From SOIA01 sp050116035 (GTDB lineage: Bacteria; Acidobacteriota; Aminicenantia; Aminicenantales; Aminicenantaceae): a stretch of 7,365 nucleotides of DNA. Under the pieces are notes generated by a model. The model saw only the letters and a program-made list of their open reading frames with translations, ran no database searches and was not told the origin of the DNA. The stretch is taken from the NCBI GenBank assembly GCA_050116035.1, contig JASFPJ010000154.1, positions 1 to 7,365 on the forward strand, read 5' to 3'. Every line of letters starts with the position of its first letter. The stretch's first letter is position 1. The position numbers and the translations under genes were made by a program. Shown one piece after another: positions 5,783-7,365 of this stretch.

Positions 5783-6976
5783 TTATTCCTCAATAATTCT
5801 CAGTCTCAAAGCTTTCTCGTATCCTGACTTATCCCTCGCCAGTGTGTAGATGTATCCGTTTTTAAAGATGAGCTGAGGGTAGACATTCTGATTGATTTGA
5901 GTCGAGAACAAGAATTTTCCATCGGGTGAGAAAACATCGTAGGTTGTTTCCGTTCTGGGCTTGTCTTTGAAAAACGGCTCATAATGCTCTATCCAGATTC
6001 TATCCTTCTCGTCGATAGATATACTGTTGAACATGGGATGATAATCCACTATCTTTCTTATTTCAGGGTCATCAATTCCTAGCCCGATTCTCAGTCTTTT
6101 TAAAATGTCTGAGATTTTTCTTTTGACTTCGTCTTTCACAGGGATGGGCTTGCGGTCGAGACTAAACTTAAACAGTAATTCACCTGCGGGAGTAAAAACG
6201 TTCATCTCATACTTGTTGGCTGTGGCAATGACTATATGGTCTTGAGAGTTGATGTCCCATCTCACGAACAAGGGGTATTCAAAGGTGAACGTACCGTCAC
6301 TGACTCTGGCTGTTCTCAGCTGTTCCTGACTGAAAAAATCAAGAACTTCATTTTTCTGCTGGTCGTATTTACCGACTTTATAAGAATATTGAATTTCATC
6401 CTTCTTTCCTTTTTCAGGATATTTGGCACCGACAATCAGCTCTTCGTTCCTCGTGACTGAAATCTCATCCAGGTTCTTTAAGTTTATCGCTCTCTGGTAT
6501 TCTCCTTCCAGATTAAAAACCTCGATCTTCCGCTCAAATACATCTGCAACATATATATTGCCAAGCTCACTTATGCATAGATGTCTTGGGTATTCAAATT
6601 CGCCAGGTCCCTGACCTGCTCTGCTGATATTTTTAATATGCTTTCCCTGGGGATTATATTTTTTTATCGTTTGTTCTTCGATATCCAAAACATAAAGATT
6701 GCCCTGTGTATCTGCGTCGATATCTCTTGGGGCAGAGAACATGTAATTCTCATCATCCTCTTCTTCACCGATAGAAAGGTCTACGATGAATTCGATAGGT
6801 TTGAATGATTCCTCAGGGTCTGGCTCGAAATTGTGGACGACCTTCACTCCATCCACAGTTTTTATTTCGCCTTTCCATGCTGTCTCTGGCTTTTTACATG
6901 CTGACGGGCTGAAAAAGCATAGGACAAGCAAGATGGATATCCACGTGACGGATGAAAATTTAGTCATGGTTTTCAT
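5783..6976 (-). CDS. 6-bladed beta-propeller (NHL-repeat) lipoprotein, copy 2
   Basis: A 397-residue paralogue of the gene downstream. The leader (hydrophobic 10-25) ends PSAC, giving Cys27 as the probable lipid site, followed by KKPE. W34-x-G and VVHN (46-49) match the signature of the neighbour. DLSIG plus DDENYMF (66-80) leads into the first NHL-like blade (RDIDADTQGNLYVLD), then GQGPGEF (121-127), then a second blade with GNIYVADVFERKIEVF. A basic helical insert (KDEVKRKISDILKRLR) precedes the last blade (about 312-397, with SISIDEKDRIWIE and DVFSPDGKFLF). The ATG follows GGAGAG at 6-nt spacing. The gap to copy 1 is 66 nt and to copy 3 is 25 nt, with no clear terminator in either, so co-transcription is likely. 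The insert differs in charge from copy 1, suggesting that the paralogues have diverged in what they bind. Confidence 0.9.
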   Translation of the reverse strand: MKTMTKFSSVTWISILLVLCFFSPSACKKPETAWKGEIKTVDGVKVVHNFEPDPEESFKPIEFIVDLSIGEEEDDENYMFSAPRDIDADTQGNLYVLDIEEQTIKKYNPQGKHIKNISRAGQGPGEFEYPRHLCISELGNIYVADVFERKIEVFNLEGEYQRAINLKNLDEISVTRNEELIVGAKYPEKGKKDEIQYSYKVGKYDQQKNEVLDFFSQEQLRTARVSDGTFTFEYPLFVRWDINSQDHIVIATANKYEMNVFTPAGELLFKFSLDRKPIPVKDEVKRKISDILKRLRIGLGIDDPEIRKIVDYHPMFNSISIDEKDRIWIEHYEPFFKDKPRTETTYDVFSPDGKFLFSTQINQNVYPQLIFKNGYIYTLARDKSGYEKALRLRIIEE

Positions 6977-7001
6977 TGTTACTCTCCATACTTAATATCT
7001 C

Positions 7002-7365
7002 TTATCCAATTATTTTATATTTGACGATTTGAATATTCTCCTCTTCATCTTTTTCATTCATAAAGATAAAGTCTCCTAGTACGGCCATGAGCTCGCCTTT
7101 AAGATTGAGATAGAAGTTATCGATATACTTTCCTTCTTTATTAAAGACATCGATCAGAACGCCTTTCTTTTCATTCTTGGTGGAGGTTTTAACCCAGAGA
7201 TTATCTTTATTTAAGAATAAGCCAGTTATATCGTTTTTTTGCTTTCTTTCTGGGGGCTTAATCTTTATTCTTTGATAGAATTTCTTTTGACTTTCTGTCA
7301 TCGCATATTTAATCCTGCGGTATTTCCGATTGAATTGTATAATGATTTGATTTTTTCCCAAATCT
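7002..7365 (-). CDS. C-terminal part of a third propeller lipoprotein paralogue (partial)
   Basis: The frame is open to the window edge and ends at TAA (7002-7004), so only about 120 C-terminal residues are seen. They match the tail architecture of the two downstream genes. A helical basic segment with MTESQKKFYQRIK comes first, then the final blade with GLFLNKDNLWVK, then DVFNKEGKYIDNF. The last strand pair (GDFIFMNE, IQIVKYKI) closes the propeller. The N-terminus and the lipid signal lie beyond the edge, so envelope location is inferred from its paralogues. It is the first visible gene of the run, and the promoter is presumably further upstream, outside the window. The TTG near the edge is not a real start, since homology continues through it. 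Confidence 0.82.
   Translation of the reverse strand, partial: DLGKNQIIIQFNRKYRRIKYAMTESQKKFYQRIKIKPPERKQKNDITGLFLNKDNLWVKTSTKNEKKGVLIDVFNKEGKYIDNFYLNLKGELMAVLGDFIFMNEKDEEENIQIVKYKIIG

Noticed and set aside
4692..6995. Frames on both strands within the two complete lipoprotein genes
   Set aside because: They overlap well-supported propeller coding sequence and have serine- or phenylalanine-rich compositions typical of antisense or off-frame reading.

Overview
The window looks like a stretch of chromosome from an uncultured, AT-leaning environmental bacterium. The best taxonomic clue is the right-hand third: tandem lipoproteins of the 6-bladed beta-propeller (NHL-repeat) type, with the paired signatures W-x-G near the N-terminus and GQGPGEF after the first blade. 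I associate expanded families of this kind with Candidatus Aminicenantes and related Acidobacteria-like lineages. That placement is inference from protein style; no marker gene is present. I see no rRNA, tRNA, CRISPR array, transposase, phage gene or recognisable insertion sequence.

Left part (1-1589): the 3' tip of a plus-strand gene ends at 76 and faces three small minus-strand genes. All three encode cysteine-rich zinc-ribbon proteins of 99, 112 and about 63 residues, each with a readable ribosome binding site. A 56-codon minus-strand frame lies 13 nt behind the third and may be a fourth small gene. The spacers between them are long (101 and 339 nt), so they are probably not one tight operon.

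Middle (1590-4010): a large minus-strand gene encodes a 657-residue sensory regulator with two PAS domains, a GAF-like region, a long coiled coil and a C-terminal LuxR/GerE helix-turn-helix. It has no kinase ATPase or receiver domain, so it reads as a one-component sensor that binds DNA directly. Upstream is a 447-nt spacer with no convincing gene. It holds an unexplained 55-codon minus-strand frame and two copies of a 13-nt direct repeat.

Right part (4011-7365): a plus-strand gene for a four-helix membrane protein of unknown function converges on a minus-strand run of three paralogous propeller lipoproteins. Two are complete (both 397 residues as called) and the third is cut by the window edge. 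The spacers are 25 and 66 nt, so they are probably one transcript, with its promoter beyond the right edge. They are likely displayed on the cell envelope as ligand-binding or scaffold proteins, but no substrate can be read from the sequence.

The window does not show a clearly new system. The points most worth a second look are the run of stand-alone zinc-ribbon proteins, the anonymous small frames in the spacers, and the paralogous propeller array.
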